A stretch of 5,894 nt of DNA from Desulfosporosinus sp. (GTDB lineage Bacteria; Bacillota; Desulfitobacteriia; Desulfitobacteriales; Desulfitobacteriaceae), in assembly GCA_003132105.1 (NCBI GenBank), contig PKWS01000317.1, forward strand, positions 1-5,894. The letters run 5' to 3'. A program made the position numbers and the translations under genes. Positions 4,591-5,894 of this stretch are shown piece after piece. Positions within the stretch are counted from its first letter, which is position 1; the number at the start of each line of letters is the position of its first letter. The notes below the pieces were generated by a model. It was not told where the DNA came from and searched no databases. It saw only the letters and a list, made by a program, of their open reading frames with translations.

Positions 4591-5894
4591 TTGAAACGTT
4601 ATTTATACCCTTGGTTCAAATCAGTGGTGAAGGTCTTTGATTCGGACGTACTTGTGTTGGGAAGTGGAATTGCTGGTTTGTATACGGCGATCAAAGCGAG
4701 TGAACACTTTCAGGTAACTGTTCTTACGAAGAAAACGATTGAAGAAAGTAATACCGAGCATGCTCAAGGTGGGATTGCGGTAGCGATTGATGAAGCGGAC
4801 TCCCCGACCTTGCACTTTGAGGATACGTTGCGAGCAGGTGCCGGGCTTTGCGACCCTCTGAAAGTAAGGATTCTGGTAGAAGAGGGACCTACTTGTGTGG
4901 AAGAACTCATGGGCATGGGTGCTAAGTTTGACCGCCAGGATGGGGCCCTTGCCCTCACACGTGAAGCTGCACATAGCCAGCGGAGGATACTGCACGCGCT
5001 GGGGGATGCCACGGGGTGGGAAATCGAGCGAGCTTTAGTTGCCAAAGTGAAGGAAAGCCCTAAGGTTACCGCCTTAGAAGGACGTTTTGTACTTGATCTA
5101 CTAGAGAATAATAAAGGGGATATTATAGGAGCCCTAGTTCTTAACGAGGAAACAGGAGAGCTGGAAGGGCACTTAGCAAATGCAGTGGTTCTAGCAACTG
5201 GGGGTTTAGGGCAAGTGTATCGCTTTACGACAAATCCCAGTGTTGCAACGGGGGATGGAATGGCAGTCGCTTTGCGTGCTGGGGCAGACATGATGGACAT
5301 GGAATTTGTGCAATTCCACCCAACGGCGTTGTTAATTCCTAATGCACCCCGTTTTCTCATTTCGGAATCGGTGCGTGGAGAAGGTGCACATTTGATTAAC
5401 GCCGCAGGGCTACGTTTTATGGAAAGTGTGCCTGGGAAAGAACTTGCTCCGCGTGATATTGTTGCTCGGGCAATCTGGCAGGAAATGAAACAAGGCTCGG
5501 TATACTTGGATTTTAGGCCTATTGGGCAGGAACGAATCTTAGAGAGATTCCCTAGCATTTACCAAACTTGTTTGAACTATGGGATAGATGTTTTAACCAC
5601 GCCTTTGCCGGTGGCCCCGGCTGCTCATTATATGATGGGTGGAATTGCGACAAACTCATTTGGGGAAACAAGCCTCCCACATCTTTATGCTGCAGGGGAA
5701 TGCGCTTGTAATGGAGTTCACGGTGCAAATCGCTTAGCGAGTAACTCCTTGCTGGATGGATTGGTTTTTGGAGCACGCATCGTTGAGAAAATTGGAGATA
5801 AGATTAAAGCAAAACGCCCTTCATGGGAGGAGGTTCTTTGTACTGAAGGAAGTCTAGGTAGAACTGGAATAAATGGATTAGTAAAACAATTAGA
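4591..5894 (+). CDS. nadB: L-aspartate oxidase (NadB), incomplete at the window edge
   Basis: NadB is an FAD enzyme that oxidises L-aspartate to iminoaspartate, the substrate of NadA. It belongs to the succinate dehydrogenase/fumarate reductase flavoprotein family. The frame is open for 434 codons to the edge, against roughly 510-540 for complete family members, so the C-terminal helical domain is missing here. Visible features are the FAD loop VLGSGIAGLY (GxGxxG at 24-29), HAQGGIAVA near 57-65, E125 in LTREAAHS, QFHPTAL with H243, SVRGEG with R262, APRDIVARA with R288, H346 in HYMMGGI, and ANRLASNSLLDG with R381. These match the catalytic and substrate-binding residues of the Escherichia coli enzyme as I recall them. 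I chose TTG 4591 because it gives an MKRYL start like relatives and has AGGGG (4577-4581) nine bases upstream. In-frame ATG 4582 abuts that purine run and has no usable site of its own. Confidence 0.95.
   Translation, partial: MKRYLYPWFKSVVKVFDSDVLVLGSGIAGLYTAIKASEHFQVTVLTKKTIEESNTEHAQGGIAVAIDEADSPTLHFEDTLRAGAGLCDPLKVRILVEEGPTCVEELMGMGAKFDRQDGALALTREAAHSQRRILHALGDATGWEIERALVAKVKESPKVTALEGRFVLDLLENNKGDIIGALVLNEETGELEGHLANAVVLATGGLGQVYRFTTNPSVATGDGMAVALRAGADMMDMEFVQFHPTALLIPNAPRFLISESVRGEGAHLINAAGLRFMESVPGKELAPRDIVARAIWQEMKQGSVYLDFRPIGQERILERFPSIYQTCLNYGIDVLTTPLPVAPAAHYMMGGIATNSFGETSLPHLYAAGECACNGVHGANRLASNSLLDGLVFGARIVEKIGDKIKAKRPSWEEVLCTEGSLGRTGINGLVKQL

Noticed and set aside
4764..5558. 264-codon minus-strand reading frame
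   Set aside because: It is fully antisense to the conserved nadB coding sequence. Its serine-, arginine- and proline-rich composition is typical of a shadow frame.

Overview
This window looks like a chromosomal cofactor-biosynthesis cluster from a low-to-mid GC Gram-positive anaerobe. I would guess a Peptococcaceae-type clostridium near Desulfitobacterium or Desulfosporosinus. That guess rests on strong Shine-Dalgarno sequences, frequent TTG starts, Bacillus-like PanD and FolB, a short oxygen-sensitive-type NadA, and the gene order. It comes from recollection, not from a database search. All recognised genes lie on the + strand.

Layout: folB (29-406) and folK (403-870) are coupled by an ATGA overlap and form the end of a folate operon that begins upstream. 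A 525-bp gap without an established gene follows (871-1395). Its first part is AT-rich and ends in a good intrinsic terminator (1047-1077). Its second part is clearly more GC-rich and folds into a compact set of nested helices, ending just before a strong ribosome binding site. I read it as an unidentified structured leader RNA. Then come a Rossmann/DUF2520 dehydrogenase-like gene (1396-2301), panC (2330-3187) and panD (3180-3563), which form a pantothenate block. After a 66-bp gap holding a plausible promoter and an 8-bp inverted repeat come nadA (3630-4562) and nadB (4591 to the window edge, incomplete).

How the genes work together: FolB and FolK make the pterin pyrophosphate used for folate. 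PanD makes beta-alanine from aspartate, and PanC joins it to pantoate to give pantothenate, the precursor of CoA. NadB oxidises aspartate to iminoaspartate, which NadA condenses with dihydroxyacetone phosphate to quinolinate, the precursor of NAD. No panB or panE is in the window. The DUF2520 protein sits where a ketopantoate reductase would be useful, and I propose that role as an inference.

The main items for follow-up are the structured leader at about 1106-1365, a possible 19-codon leader peptide whose reading frame runs through the terminator, the DUF2520 protein as a candidate ketopantoate reductase, and the promoter/inverted-repeat arrangement in front of nadA.
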